From Zopfochytrium polystomum (Eukaryota > Chytridiomycota > Chytridiomycetes > Chytridiales > Chytridiaceae), in the NCBI GenBank assembly GCA_025765615.1, contig JAIVFJ010000075.1:62001-126000 (forward strand): a stretch of DNA of 64,000 nt. Direction: 5' to 3'. Positions 47,991 to 59,715 of this stretch are shown here, in pieces; within the stretch, counting starts at the first letter, position 1, and each line of letters starts with the position of its first letter. Under the pieces are notes generated by a model. The model had not been told where the DNA came from and ran no database searches. It saw only the letters and a list, made by a program, of their open reading frames with translations. The position numbers and the translations under genes are program-made.

Positions 47991-48391
47991 AAGTACTGTT
48001 CGCGCAGCAGCTCTGGCAGTGGGAGTCTTAATGGTCCTTTTTGTTTCAACATGCTGGCTCTTTGGCCGTTTTCACCGGTAGGCGGGGGCAAATTCAAGTT
48101 GCCGGCTCTCTGCTTGCCCGGATTACTTCATCCTGTGCGGCCACTGTTGCGCCGAGCTTGCAAAGGTTAGATGGCATGCGTGGCATTGTCAAAGAGGCTG
48201 GGGAAGCATCGTTGCCGCAAAAAAATGCGGACCAAGGCAATCTAACGCTACTGCACCATTCCCTTTTTCGGTAGAGAGCAAATATTCACAGGGCCTTATT
48301 CATATATCCAGCCATTATTAATAAGCGTTGTATAGGGCTGAGCATAAGCAAAAAGGCGACAGAGCGGCAATCCTTTGAACTGCATCAAAAT

Positions 48392-50144
48392 TCATATCGA
48401 TTCGCTGTAAGACGGAGGAAACAACTCCCCCGCTGGTTGCTGTACCGTATTTCGTGCCACTCCCGCTGGCTTCTTCCACTTACTATCAGTTCGCGCTGGC
48501 CTCCCTCCCGTGGCCGACTGCGCCGACGCCGCGATCGGCGACACCCACAAAACCGACCCGGGCTCCGTCTCCGTCATCGGAGGCGCCTGCTGCGGCTGCG
48601 GCTGCGGCGGCGCGAACGCGCTCCCTCCGTAAGTGCTGCCGTCGTAGCCGCTGGGATCTACAGCGGCGGCGCCGTGGTGGTACGATCCCGCGTACCCGTC
48701 GTGGTAACGCGGTCCAAGCTTTGTCGCGCCGGGGTCGTGCGGGCTGCTGCCGGTACCGTGCTCTACGGCGGTGGAGGCGCCGTGGTGGTACGACACCCAG
48801 GCGCTGTCTTGCAACGACGGGTCCGGCGTCGTCGCGCCGCCGCCGCCGGGCGGCCACAGCGGCTGCTGCGATTCGGGGATCGGCCGCGTGTTTGCAAAGG
48901 CGGCGGCGAACCCGCCCGCGACGCCGCCGCCGCCGCCGCCAGAGTCCCCGCCCCGGCTCGCCTCGCTCGTCCCACTCCCCACCCTATTCTGTTGCTGCCG
49001 CCGCCACAGTACCAGCCCGACTACCGCCGCGATCGCTAGGAGCACCACCGAACCGGCCACCCCGCCCGCGATCGCTGCCACCGCGATGCTGGTGTTGGTG
49101 CCGCCGCTGCTGGTTGTCGCGTTGCCGGCTGTCGGCTGCACGGTGCCGACGAAGATGCCGTTCGACCATTGCCACCACGGAAGCATGACGTAGTGGTCTG
49201 GGTATTCGGTGGGGTAGTTGAAGCCTTTCTGTTGTTGTATTTGCCAGAGCGAACGGGGGAGTTGCAGGGGGGGTACAGAGTCATGAGCATTCGGTGTCCG
49301 CGAGCAGAGGTTAGTGGGTTCAACACTGTTACCATGATGCACGAGCCGTTGGAAAAATACATGGCTGCCGTGCACCGGGTGCCGTCATTCATGCAAAGCT
49401 GTGCGCACTTGACCAGAGTTGAGTTGCTGTACCATTGGCCGTACGAGCTGTCCGCAAAGTACTGGGAGAGGGTAAGTGTGAAAAGGAAACTCTCTCCATA
49501 TCATATCTCACCTTTCCCTGCAGCATCCAGTTCAGGTCCCCACCCCACACGATCACCGCCCCGTCCATGCTCTCGTACTTTTTCACGTAGCAACCAGGCG
49601 TCCCGCTCGTCGTCGTCGTCGTGTTCTGCTTCCACACGATCAGGTCGACCTCCCCCGCCGGCACCTCGCCGCGGACGTAATTCATGCAGTCCTGGAACGA
49701 GACGTTTTGCGCGCGCTTTTCCCACGCGGCGTTGTCGTGCTGGCCGCCCGGCTGGTCGGCGCTCTGTAGATAGCCCTTGTTGAAGTAGATGGTGGTGTCG
49801 CCGAGCGGGTTGCCCTTGAGCCAGAGGGCGTTGCTGGCGGCGGGGCAGGGGGCGAGCACCACCACCAGGGCGAGGCCGAGCGGCAGCAGGACGAGGAGCT
49901 CGAGGGCGGCGAGCGGGCGGCGGGGTGCGCAGGTTGGGACGCAGGTTGGTACGATGGGCGGGGCGATGGGGAGGGCGATGTGGAGGGGGGTTATGTGGTG
50001 GGTGGAGGCGTCGAGACGAGTGGTGGGCTGTTGTGGAGTGTGTGGTGGTGGTGATGCGAGGGAGGGCAGACAGCGGCGGTAGTAGTAGCCATGACGGCGG
50101 CGGGGGCGGCGAGGGCGGCGAGATCCGTCTGCGTCTGCGTGCAT
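48392..50144 (-). CDS. Single-pass membrane protein with PAN/apple-like ectodomain and PPxY tail
   Basis: Three exons: 50144-49512, 49461-49333, 49228-48392, phase 0 junctions, about 532 residues. A Pro/His/Arg-rich N-terminus precedes a hydrophobic signal or anchor (LELLVLLPLGLALVVVLAP). The ectodomain has IYFNKGYL, FQDCMNYVRGEV and, in exon 2, LVKCAQLCMNDGTRC...SNGSCIM, a cysteine spacing like PAN/apple folds (inference). Ser/Thr-rich linker SSGGTNTS leads into a membrane span AVAAIAGGVAGSVVLLAIAA and a basic stop-transfer WRRQQQ. The cytoplasmic tail of about 220 residues is Gly/Pro/Gln-rich and ends FPPSYSESI, a PPxY motif that usually binds WW-domain (Nedd4/Rsp5) ligases. No family assignment. 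An upstream in-frame ATG at 50207 is an alternative start. Confidence 0.72.
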
Positions 50145-50209
50145 TGGGTTGGGCGAGTTGTTGCGACTGTTGGTGTGTGTCCAGCAACTCAACCTTCTAC
50201 TTTGCATGA

Positions 50210-51680
<1,471 letters not shown>

Positions 51681-51686
51681 TTTCAC

Positions 51687-51694
51687 TATATAAG
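51687..51694 (+). promoter_or_regulatory. TATA box (TATATAAG)
   Basis: A good TATA match 120 bp upstream of the first ATGs of the deacetylase gene, in the right orientation. Confidence 0.5.
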
Positions 51695-51809
51695 CGGCAT
51701 TATTTCCGCTCTTAAGCCGCGAGGGCAGATAAAAGGACCGAAACCTTCGTTTCTGCAACGTTAGCCGACCTTTGCGTCCACCAAATTGGCAGCCCACACT
51801 CAAAACTGC

Positions 51810-52825
51810 ATGATGGCTTGTACCATCACCATTTCGAAGGCAATAAGGCATTACCACCAGCACGGCTCCACGCGGTCCCACAAGCGGCGGTGCAAAAGCG
51901 CTCAGCGAAGGCCATCGCCCTCGTCGCCACCGCTGCCATCCTCGTTCTCCTCCTCCTTCCACACGTGGCCAAAGCAGCCCCTGCCTCCGGAAACAGCAAC
52001 GCCAACCACCTGCACCCTCGCGACCCAGCTGCCTTCCCCGCACCGGCTTCCCAAGCGACACCCAAAAACAACGGGCTCTGCGGGAAAAACGTCGGGAGCT
52101 GCCCCCCGGCTTTTGCTGCTCGACTTGGGGCTTCTGTGGCAACACGACGAACCACTGTGGAACCGGCTGCCAGTCTGCTTACGGAGCGTGGACGGGCACT
52201 AACACCATCTCGTCTTCCGGCTCTTCGGGAGGCGCGACAACCAACTCGACTGGTGGTACGACCACTACAGCAACGAACTCGACTGGTAGTACGACAAATA
52301 CGAACTCGACCACCACCACTACCGGTGGCAGCACCTCCAACTCTTCGAGCACGACAGGGACTACAACAACATCCTCGACTGGCACAATCCCCGATTTTGT
52401 CTCGACGACCGGACAGTGTGGACCCACTTACGGTCTTTGTCCCCTCGTAAGCCCCCCTTTTTGTCTCTTTCAATTTTTGTCCACTAAAGCCAAGTGATTT
52501 TTTTTTAACGTTTTCAACCTCAACTACCGGTCCTCCTCCCAACCTTCCGACCCCTTTCACCAGGGCCTTTGCTGCGGCAAATACGGCTGGTGCGGCAGCG
52601 ATCCTAGCAGCTGCAAAGTAAGCTCCGGCTGCGACAAGCAATACGGCGACTGCGACGGCTTCCCGCAAGACCCCAAGATCAACATCGTCTACGGCTGCAA
52701 GGTAGACAAAACCGTCGCCATCACGTTCGACGACGGGCCGTACACGATATCGACGATCGCCAACGCCTTCAAAGCCGCCGGCGGATACACAACCTTTTTC
52801 GTCAACGGCGACAACGCAGACTGCA
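51810..52825 (+). pseudogene. Chitin deacetylase (CBM18-NodB), truncated and frame-shifted
   Basis: A signal segment (AKAIALVATAAILVLLLLP) lies in a frame that lacks a nearby ATG; ATGs at 51810/51813 are in another frame. First CBM18: CGKNVGSCPP, then after a C6 run one base short (about 52,105-52,110) FCCSTWGFCGNTTNHCGTGC continues in the next frame. A Ser/Thr/Gly linker follows. A second CBM18 (QCGPTYGLCP / GLCCGKYGWCG) is split by an intron 52447-52563. The NodB domain begins NIVYGCKVDKTVAITFDDGP (motif 1, catalytic Asp) and TTFFVNGDN, then stops near 52,825. Motif 2 (HxxxH metal ligands) and the rest are missing. Known reaction: removal of acetyl groups from chitin at the cell wall. As it stands it cannot be a working enzyme. 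Confidence 0.88.
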
Positions 52826-53014
52826 TCTTTGACGCCACTCTGCTTGATTGTGCACTGCACATTTAGCCCAGTAGCTGCATTGCCAAAAGCGAGTAGTAGT
52901 CTCTCCCTCTTAAGGGATCTCTGACTGATGGATTTTGCTGTATACCTCCTTCAGTAAGACACTTGGCTGGATTTGATGCAAGCACATCCCCTTCCAGTGG
53001 TTCCCAGTCTATGC

Positions 53015-53131
53015 TGTAAAAAGTCTACTATGAGTGAGTGAGTGGAATGAGGGAAGGAAGTGGAGATGCGCGTTTGTGGGTGGTCCTTCTCCCCAACTTG
53101 GAGAGAACGAGAAGAAAACTCTGTTATGAAT
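53015..53131 (-). mobile_element. Copia LTR fragment
   Basis: 117 bp matching the outer end of the 46480 LTR (TGTAAA...GTCTACTATGAGTGAG to CTCTGTTATGAAT), same orientation. It lies 190 bp beyond the point where the deacetylase gene is cut. Confidence 0.75.
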
Positions 53132-53247
53132 GGTAGGAGCAGACAGTTGGTGCAGCAGGCCAGTACCCTGACAGACTCTAAGCAGGACTTCTTTGTTTTA
53201 GGTACTTGATTATCTGTGATTTGTTTAAGCTCAGCCTCAGAGATGAG

Positions 53248-53319
53248 GGGGGTATATATCAGCGGTAGATAGCTCGCTTTGCATGCGAGATGCCGTGGGT
53301 TCGAACCCCACTGCCTCCA
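53248..53319 (+). tRNA. tRNA-Ala(TGC)
   Basis: Acceptor GGGGGTA/TGCCTCC, anticodon stem CTCGC/GCGAG with loop TTTGCAT (TGC), T arm GTGGG-TTCGAAC-CCCAC, discriminator A. Confidence 0.9.
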
Positions 53320-53737
53320 TTGTTTGAGTATTCACAAATGGGTTGTATTGTGTTCAAGATTGTCTAACCCATTTGTACCCTCCTGACGGTATTTAAGGGA
53401 TGTGCAAGTACTTGGTAAGGTTCCCAAAGTTTCATTCCACAGGCCAGACACCACACCACGTCTTTGTGCTTTACACTGACAAGTTGTAAGGAATTGATCC
53501 AGAGTCATGGCCCCTTCTTTGCTTCACATACTCAATGGAGTTTTGCCCTCATCAGGGTGATGCAACAGGGTGTCTTAGTCTCCCAGAAAGATCAGGGTTG
53601 CAGTTCTACAGTTGGCTGTCTCAGGATGTTTGGCTTCTGTTTTGGCTCTTGCAACAGTTCACTCCAGGTGAGGGCTTTCTGCCAACAGCTGCATAGCAAT
53701 AAGACAAATAAAGTCATTTTGACTGTGAGGTCCTGCT

Positions 53738-53819
53738 GACAACGTGGCCGAGCGGTTAAGGCGACAGACTCGAAATCTGTTACTCTTTGGGTGCGCAGGT
53801 TCGAGTCCTGCCGTTGTCG
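53738..53819 (+). tRNA. tRNA-Ser(CGA)
   Basis: Acceptor GACAACG/CGTTGTC, discriminator G as in Ser tRNAs, anticodon stem ACAGA/TCTGT with loop CTCGAAA (CGA), long variable arm TACTCTTTGGGTGC, T arm GCAGG-TTCGAGT-CCTGC. Confidence 0.92.
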
Positions 53820-55612
53820 TTGGATAGGATTGAAACCAGGTCTGGCTGCTCCCTCCATTGCCATTTTGGATCCTCAATCTTGGTGGTCGTTCTCTGTTAA
53901 TTGGAGGGTGGCGGAAATGACTAATGGTCAGGATCTACCATGAATCAAATCAGGTGGGACTTTGGCATTGTTCGCATCTGGTTATAAATGATTTCTTCAA
54001 CTTGTCAAAATCTTCCATTTGAGTTCAATTTGAAAGATTTTAATTAGTAAATTTTTGGATATCCGGCTGATTTAACGTCATTCATTCAGCTACAAAGTGG
54101 TCATTTTATCGAATTAAATGCCAGAGCCTTTGCTAAAATTAACAATTTGAGTCCAAAAACCCGAATCAAGTCCAATCAGGCATCGAATCCTGTCTGATTC
54201 GTGTGAGACCTTACTGAGGATCCAAATCGATAGCCAATACTGGAGAATTTTGCATTTATTGTATTGCAATAAACCTTACAAACTAGTGGTATGTGAAGAC
54301 AACATAGAGCTTCTCTGGGTAACGTTTTAGGCTGGCATCCTCCAGATTTGGAGTGGATACTTGGATCTCTGGATCCTGGAACACACAGACATGGTTTTGA
54401 CATGTCTGTGTCCATGTCCAAGTCCCAGGTGTCTGATGGAGGGCGGATACACAGCCTTTCTTTGGTAAATTTGCGCAGATATCTGTTCTTTTTGCATAAC
54501 CACAGACAATATTTGCGAGGACAGCTGTGGGCGGTACCCACATCCACCCAATCTTCTCCAGTGGAGATCAAGTCTCCACTTTCTTGCATGCCAGGATTAG
54601 TAATGATAGCAATACCCCAATATTTCTGGGTATCGAGTCTATTTTCACATGCATCAGGGAATCAAACCAGCAACCTGATATCAGAATTTTTTGAAACACC
54701 AGTTCTGCACTGGGTTGTTCCCAAACAGGCGTCAGCGCCTTATACATACCCATGCACTCCTGGTATCCACAAGACGCTGTGCTGGTGCAAGCACCCCCAT
54801 GCAGGTGGCCACCCATACAGCTATGTGTGTGCCCACATGTAGTGCACCCACACCTACGCCTGTGCCCCCAGAATGATCTGTCAAGTCGATCAGATTCCAT
54901 GACTTAACCCTCCACACTGACAGAGACCACAATATGTTTGACTCTGATGAGGAGCGCTTGAGGTGGAATGCCTGTGATACTGGTATGGTCAAGGCAAGGC
55001 GCCCAGTGCTGGACCCAGCACTGGGCGCAACAACTCACAATATGCCTGATGCGATCTCCTCAAAAGAGGAGCTTTTTACCTTCCAAGTCCCTCCCTCTGG
55101 CAATCATGCACAGGACCAGCCAGCAGTTTTGGAACCTTGAATATCTGGGAGAGTGAGAAAACGGGGGATTCCGCGATTGGACCTGGGACCTCCTGCACCC
55201 TAACCCCCTTACTAAGGTTTCAAATCAAAACACATTCACATATTTTCAATTTAAAAAACACTACATTTATCATTTATCAAACGCTGCACCTAAAAAGTGG
55301 CAAGTTCCTTTTTATAAAAAATTTTTTAAAATTTTTTTTGCATCAGTTTTAGTGTGAATTTCATTTGCCTCAAAAGAACTTTTCACTTTGATACTAAAAT
55401 CAAAAGTGATTCATCAACAATGTATATCAATTTGAAACCTCATCCCCTATTAAAACCCCTACTAGCATCTCTGCGAAACAGTGAATCAGCGTCACATCAC
55501 TGAGTTTTCTGCCTGACCATTGGCTCAGGTCAACACAGTGTTGGTTGCTTTGAGGCCTGGGGGGCCAAAGTTCTCACTGGCACCTCCTTTTACCGCTTTA
55601 TGTGCTGCCAGG

Positions 55613-55766
55613 CGTTAGGCGGAACTGACTGGTTAGCAGCAAGAGCCACAAGACGGACCCAAACCTATTGTGACTGTCAGTTATAGCTCTCACGATGTGC
55701 ATGAGGAGAGCAAGCCATCGCCAATGCAGACCTGGGCGCTGGCTTGCGCTGTTGACAAATACTCCT
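55613..55766 (+). mobile_element. Copia LTR fragment, opposite orientation
   Basis: GTTAGGCGGAACTGACTGGT onward matches the 5' part of the copia LTR in the plus orientation for about 150 bp with scattered substitutions, then diverges. Confidence 0.7.
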
Positions 55767-56001
55767 GAGCAAGAATACAATGATCACACATCTAGGACCC
55801 AGGTCTTCAGCATGTGCGTGAGGGAGACAGAATGCATGAGAGAGAGAGAGCAAGAGTGAGATTGAGAGACAGCCAAAAAGGAGAGACGTGCTGTAAGCGT
55901 AAACATGTTGTCTAGTGTCACAATACAATACTGTGGGTGGTAAAGTCTAGGGATTTTATTTGCAAAAACAAGCGTACCTGTCTGTTATGAACCACCCTCT
56001 G

Positions 56002-56064
56002 GAAACCTCTGGAACCTTCTAGAACATTCCTTAATGGAACTTTGTGGAACCTTCTGGAACCTTC
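56002..56064. promoter_or_regulatory. Two heat-shock-element arrays inside the solo LTR
   Basis: In 5-bp register: GAA at 56002, CTC (mismatch) 56007, GAA 56012, TTC 56017, GAA 56022, TTC 56027. Second array: GAA 56037, TTG (mismatch) 56042, GAA 56047, TTC 56052, GAA 56057, TTC 56062. Each holds a perfect four-unit HSE, the known binding site of heat-shock factor trimers. Confidence 0.75.
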
Positions 56065-56131
56065 TTTGCTTTTTCCTGACTTGTCATGTTGTCATTGGTA
56101 TCATTGGTATCATTGTATTACTAATTGCTCT

Positions 56132-56144
56132 TTCTGGAACTTTC
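56132..56144. promoter_or_regulatory. Third heat-shock element, TTC-GAA-TTC
   Basis: TTC 56132, GAA 56137, TTC 56142: a perfect three-unit HSE 33 bp upstream of the TATA box of the solo LTR. Confidence 0.7.
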
Positions 56145-56299
56145 TTTGAGTCTTGACAAGGAACACTCTCAAAAGGTATAAAAGGGGGATGGGGGGACCT
56201 GTCCCATCCCTCAAGTGAATTATTGTTTCCAATACAATCATCACTCCTCTCAGTTCCTTGACTTCCTTGTCCTGTCCTGCCCTGTTCCTGACACTGTCA

Positions 56300-58460
56300 T
56301 AAAACCGCAAGGATCAGGACTCCTATTATTATCCCCAGTTCTTTAGTTTCCAAGGCGTTATCAAAGTGTATTTGCGGCTAACCCATCTTTATTATTGGGC
56401 CTGCTTTTACTACTTTCATCTTAACTGTTTCTGTTGCACCAGGGTTTTCTCAACATATTTTCTTTTTTCAGTGACCCACAGAGACTGCCTGACTGCCTAG
56501 GGATGGGGTGCCTGACATGCCGTACCTCAAGCCCGCCTAATTTATTATTTATTTTCAGCACTTGTACATACACGCATAGGGTTGGGGGGACTTAGAGCAT
56601 TGGTGGTGGATGCTCCAAGTCAGGGGTTGACTTGTCAATTTTCTGTCTCTCTGTTTTTGGGCCATTTCCCTTTTTCCTTTCTTCTTCAATCTGATTTCTG
56701 TCCTTTGGCACCAATACAGAGCCCCTTCAAATCCATCTGGCTTGCAAGGTGAGGGTAGTGAGAGATGGTACACACCTGGGTGTGTACATGGTCCCTTAGT
56801 GGCTGGCCCCATTAGCGACTGTGTGAAATTGCCAGCTCTGTGTTGGAGTGAGGATCCCCAGTGCTTGCCTGCTGTGACGATGGTGGTGGTGGTGACAACG
56901 ACGGCATCGTCGTCCCCAACCTGCAATGGTGTTGGTGGCTGGTAGCACGGCCCCTGACACCTGAGAGTTTGATCTACAAGTGCCTACCTCGGTCCTATTG
57001 CTGTGAGAGTGAGATGTGTGAGCCCAGCAGGGTGCGTGTACAATCGCAGGTGTTTCCGCATGCAAGTTCCCTGCTGGCGACCTTCCGACCCCTACATAGT
57101 CGACTCCCTTCTTTCTTTTCCCCCATCGCTGGCAACAACGAGGGCTCCCACAGCACCGTCTGCGACGAGGGGTGCTAGGTCGCACCCTGTCTGTCCCGTC
57201 GCCATTAACCGCTCCTGTTGTACTTGCAATTAGGTTCCTGAGATAAACACCCCCATTTCCCTCTTCTCTCTCTTTATTCTGCAGTTGTGTTGCGCCCTCA
57301 GGAGTGCCCTTCTGTTTCCCCTCACACCGGCCTGCAGCCACGCAAGTAATCAGTGCTCCTGCACCAATCCCTCAGAGGATTGTCCCTCTGAATGCTTATT
57401 CTTTGTGTTTGAGGCCCCTGTTAGACAGATCAGTAGGGATACTTTGTGGACTAGGCAAGTAGGTAGGGTTGAAACACCCCCTAGACAACAGCCCAATAGA
57501 GTTAGTTTTAGCCTATTATTTGCTTTCCCTCACTCTAAGGCCCAGATCTCAGGGTCGAAGGAGTGAGTATAGTCTCACAAACGCATTACTGTGCCAGCTC
57601 GAGAGCTCTGCGCAACCACCTGAAAAATGAGTAAAAATCAACTGTTGGTGGACTGGATGAGAGACAGACATGCTGGAAACAACAAAGAAGCTTGTTTGTG
57701 GGTATTCAGCTGTCAGTCTACAATCGTGATTTTGAGTTGATTTTCTTTTGATTTTCGCTTGGTCACCCAAAGTTTTCAGGCTACCACTGAACTTGATTGC
57801 AGCACCCAGCAGGACCACAGCTTTCCTTCCATTTATTCCACTTTTCATCTTTGTGCAACTTGGAAACCTCTCACACCAGTAGCCTGAAAAACTTTGGTTT
57901 GTCATGTCACTTTCACTTCAAAATGAAGTGCATGTTGTTTCTCATTTTTCATTGTTTTGACTCTTGAGCAGATTTGGCTTTCTTCCAGCTCTTTTCTTTC
58001 TTGTTTTTGTAATGTTTGTTGGTCCTTGACATGGCAAGCCTCGCTCTGTTTTCAGATTATTTGAGGGCAATTCCCACACCAAAAGAGCTTCGGTAAAACG
58101 TGCAAACAACTTAATAAATAAACCAAAGTTTTTGGGCTAGAGCTGTAATATGAACACTCCACAGTACCTATCCAAAACTTGCGCCTTAATGCTGGAGAAA
58201 CAATCAGTCCAACAGCTTGTGCAAATAAGAGTATCTGGGCCTAAGGCTGCCATCCAAGAAGAGCAGCCAGCAATATATTAAAAAAAAAAAAATTAAAAAA
58301 GAAAGGCCTGGTCTGTGTGGTGTGTGCATCCACCAGTTGATGTGTAGACGTGGAGAACGTGGTGTCTGTTCGTTCTGGAGGCAGGTCTTTGTAGTAGTTA
58401 TCACCCTATGCAATCTCCCAGCGCTGCAACATTCGACACAGAAAGCAACACATTTCAGCC
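56300..58460. other. AT-rich region without a supportable gene
   Basis: Open frames at 56796-57341 (minus) and 56861-57178 (plus) overlap and show no domain. Contains the inverted repeat described separately at 57764-57897 and a poly-A run near 58,278. Confidence 0.4.
57764..57897. repeat. Inverted repeat, about 20 bp arms, 93-bp spacer
   Basis: CCCAAAGTTTTCAGGCTAC (57766-57784) is the reverse complement, with one extra A, of GTAGCCTGAAAAACTTTGG (57879-57897). Could be a small foldback or MITE relic. Confidence 0.6.
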
Positions 58461-58468
58461 TTGACAGG

Positions 58469-58551
58469 GGGCAGATGGCCGAGTTGGTCTAAGGCGCCAG
58501 ATTAGGGTTCTGGTCTCTGTGGAGGCGTGGGTTCAAATCCCACTCAGCTCA
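58469..58551 (+). tRNA. Leu-body tRNA carrying a Pro anticodon (AGG)
   Basis: Class II tRNA of the Leu type: D arm TGGCCGAGTTGGTCTAAGGC, long variable arm TCTCTGTGGAGGC, T arm GTGGG-TTCAAAT-CCCAC. Anticodon stem CCAGA/TCTGG is perfect, loop TTAGGGT, so positions 34-36 are AGG (Pro codon CCU). The usual tRNA-Leu(AAG) loop is TTAAGGT, so one A-to-G change at position 35 explains it. The acceptor GGGCAGA/TCAGCTC has an A-A mismatch and one G-U pair. Either a miscoding tRNA or a pseudogene. Confidence 0.75.
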
Positions 58552-58975
58552 ATCCTCCCATTAACTCAGCCATCCTTAGTTCTAGTTTAAAACCTAACTG
58601 CTGCAGCAGTGGTTGCTTAATATGGAACTGTCACTGCAAAGTAACAAGTTTTAAATGGTCAACCAAGCAGGATCAAGCCTCTATCCTTGTGTTTGCTCAC
58701 AAAGGACTCAACCATGCAAGTCCCCCTTCACAGAATAAGCATTTTCAAAACTGCAACCTGACCATAAGCTAACAGCACTCCTGTCGGCAGATTTTTCCTT
58801 ATCCTCAACCGCACCACAGATAAGGTAAGCTCAGAAGTCAGATTGTGGACAAAAACTGCTGATCCTTAAATGAGCATGTCCTAAATTACTAATTACGAGA
58901 AAAACGGAAATTGGTGAAGCTAAACTCTGACATTTTGCCTTCTTGGTGAGTAGAACGGGCTTCCATTAGGTGGAG

Positions 58976-59069
58976 GCTCTGTTAACTCAGTTGGTTAGAG
59001 TGTAGTGCTAATAAGCTCTTGTGGGCTTGAGGGACGCTAAAGTCACAGGTTCGATCCCTGTACAGAGCA
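58976..59069 (+). tRNA. tRNA-Ile(AAT) with a 20-nt intron
   Basis: Acceptor GCTCTGT/ACAGAGC perfect; D arm ACTCAGTTGGTTAGAGT; anticodon stem TAGTG/CGCTA encloses CTAATA, an insert of about 20 nt, then A. T arm ACAGG-TTCGATC-CCTGT. Anticodon AAT. The intron follows position 37. Confidence 0.87.
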
Positions 59070-59475
59070 CATCTAGGCAAGCATGAGCGTGAGCCTGCCT
59101 TCAAGAACAACCATTTTGTTTGTCTTTCCGCATTGGCAAAAGTCCTGAGACCAAGTACAAGCGCTGTCATGCCCTAAGGACCAGAGCAACTTAATTTGGC
59201 ACATTTATCAGCTTTGACCATGTAACTGTGTTGGAATATGCTCAGACAAATGCACTCTACAAGTCCCCTGTAACAACTTCCCTGAAACCACCATCCCACC
59301 CACTTGAGTAAAAACAAGCAAGCGTGAAGGAAAAACCATCCAGCAGCTGGGTTTGTTGCATTGTAGTAGTCTTGCAGCAGAGACTCTCTTCATGGCTTAT
59401 GGCTTGGTGAAATAGGCTACTCCTTGACCTGACCGGGTTCCTCCCCTTTCCTTCTGCATCTCCAGAGGAAGTAAC

Positions 59476-59548
59476 TGGGCTTGCTGGTGATTGAACCCAG
59501 GACCTCCTCACCCGATGGAGGAAAATCATACCACTAGACCACAAACCC
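59476..59548 (-). tRNA. tRNA-Pro(CGG)-like with one extra anticodon-arm base
   Basis: Acceptor GGGTTTG/CAAGCCC, D arm GTCTAGTGGTATGAT typical of tRNA-Pro, loop containing ATCGGGT. The best anticodon stem TCCTC/GAGGA leaves an 8-nt loop CATCGGGT, one more than normal. T stem CTGGG/ACCAG has a mismatch. Probably degraded, but an 8-nt loop is also known from +1 frameshift-suppressor tRNAs. Confidence 0.6.
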
Positions 59549-59715
59549 AAGCATAGTGTCTTTTGGAATATGCACCTGGACATGTGATAATCGATAAGAA
59601 AGAAGAAGAATTTGTTGTTGATTCCTTCTGTCTCCTCTGGAATCATACCACTGGACCACAAACCCAAGCATAGTCCCTGTTGGAATATGCCCCTGCATAC
59701 ATGATAATCAAATAA
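59525..59715. repeat. Tandem duplication of the tRNA-Pro 5' half and its flank
   Basis: AATCATACCACTAGACCACA...CATGTGATAATC (from 59525) recurs with changes from 59641 (AATCATACCACTGGACCACA...CATGATAATC). The second copy holds only the 5' half of the tRNA-like gene. Confidence 0.7.

Larger units (their letters stand above)
55983..56293 (+). mobile_element. Solo LTR, 311 bp, with 5-bp target duplication
   Basis: Begins TGTTATGAACC and ends GTTCCTGACA (TG...CA). The pentamer CTGTC occurs immediately before 55983 and immediately after 56293, a perfect target-site duplication. Inside are three arrays of alternating GAA/TTC pentamers and a TATA box TATAAAAG at 56177-56184. No sequence similarity to the copia LTRs; element superfamily not determined. 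The perfect duplication suggests a fairly young insertion followed by LTR-LTR recombination. Confidence 0.85.

Noticed and set aside
55150..55200. tRNA-like block with a GGTCCAATC B-box-like string on the minus strand.
   Set aside because: No acceptor pairing and no D arm found.
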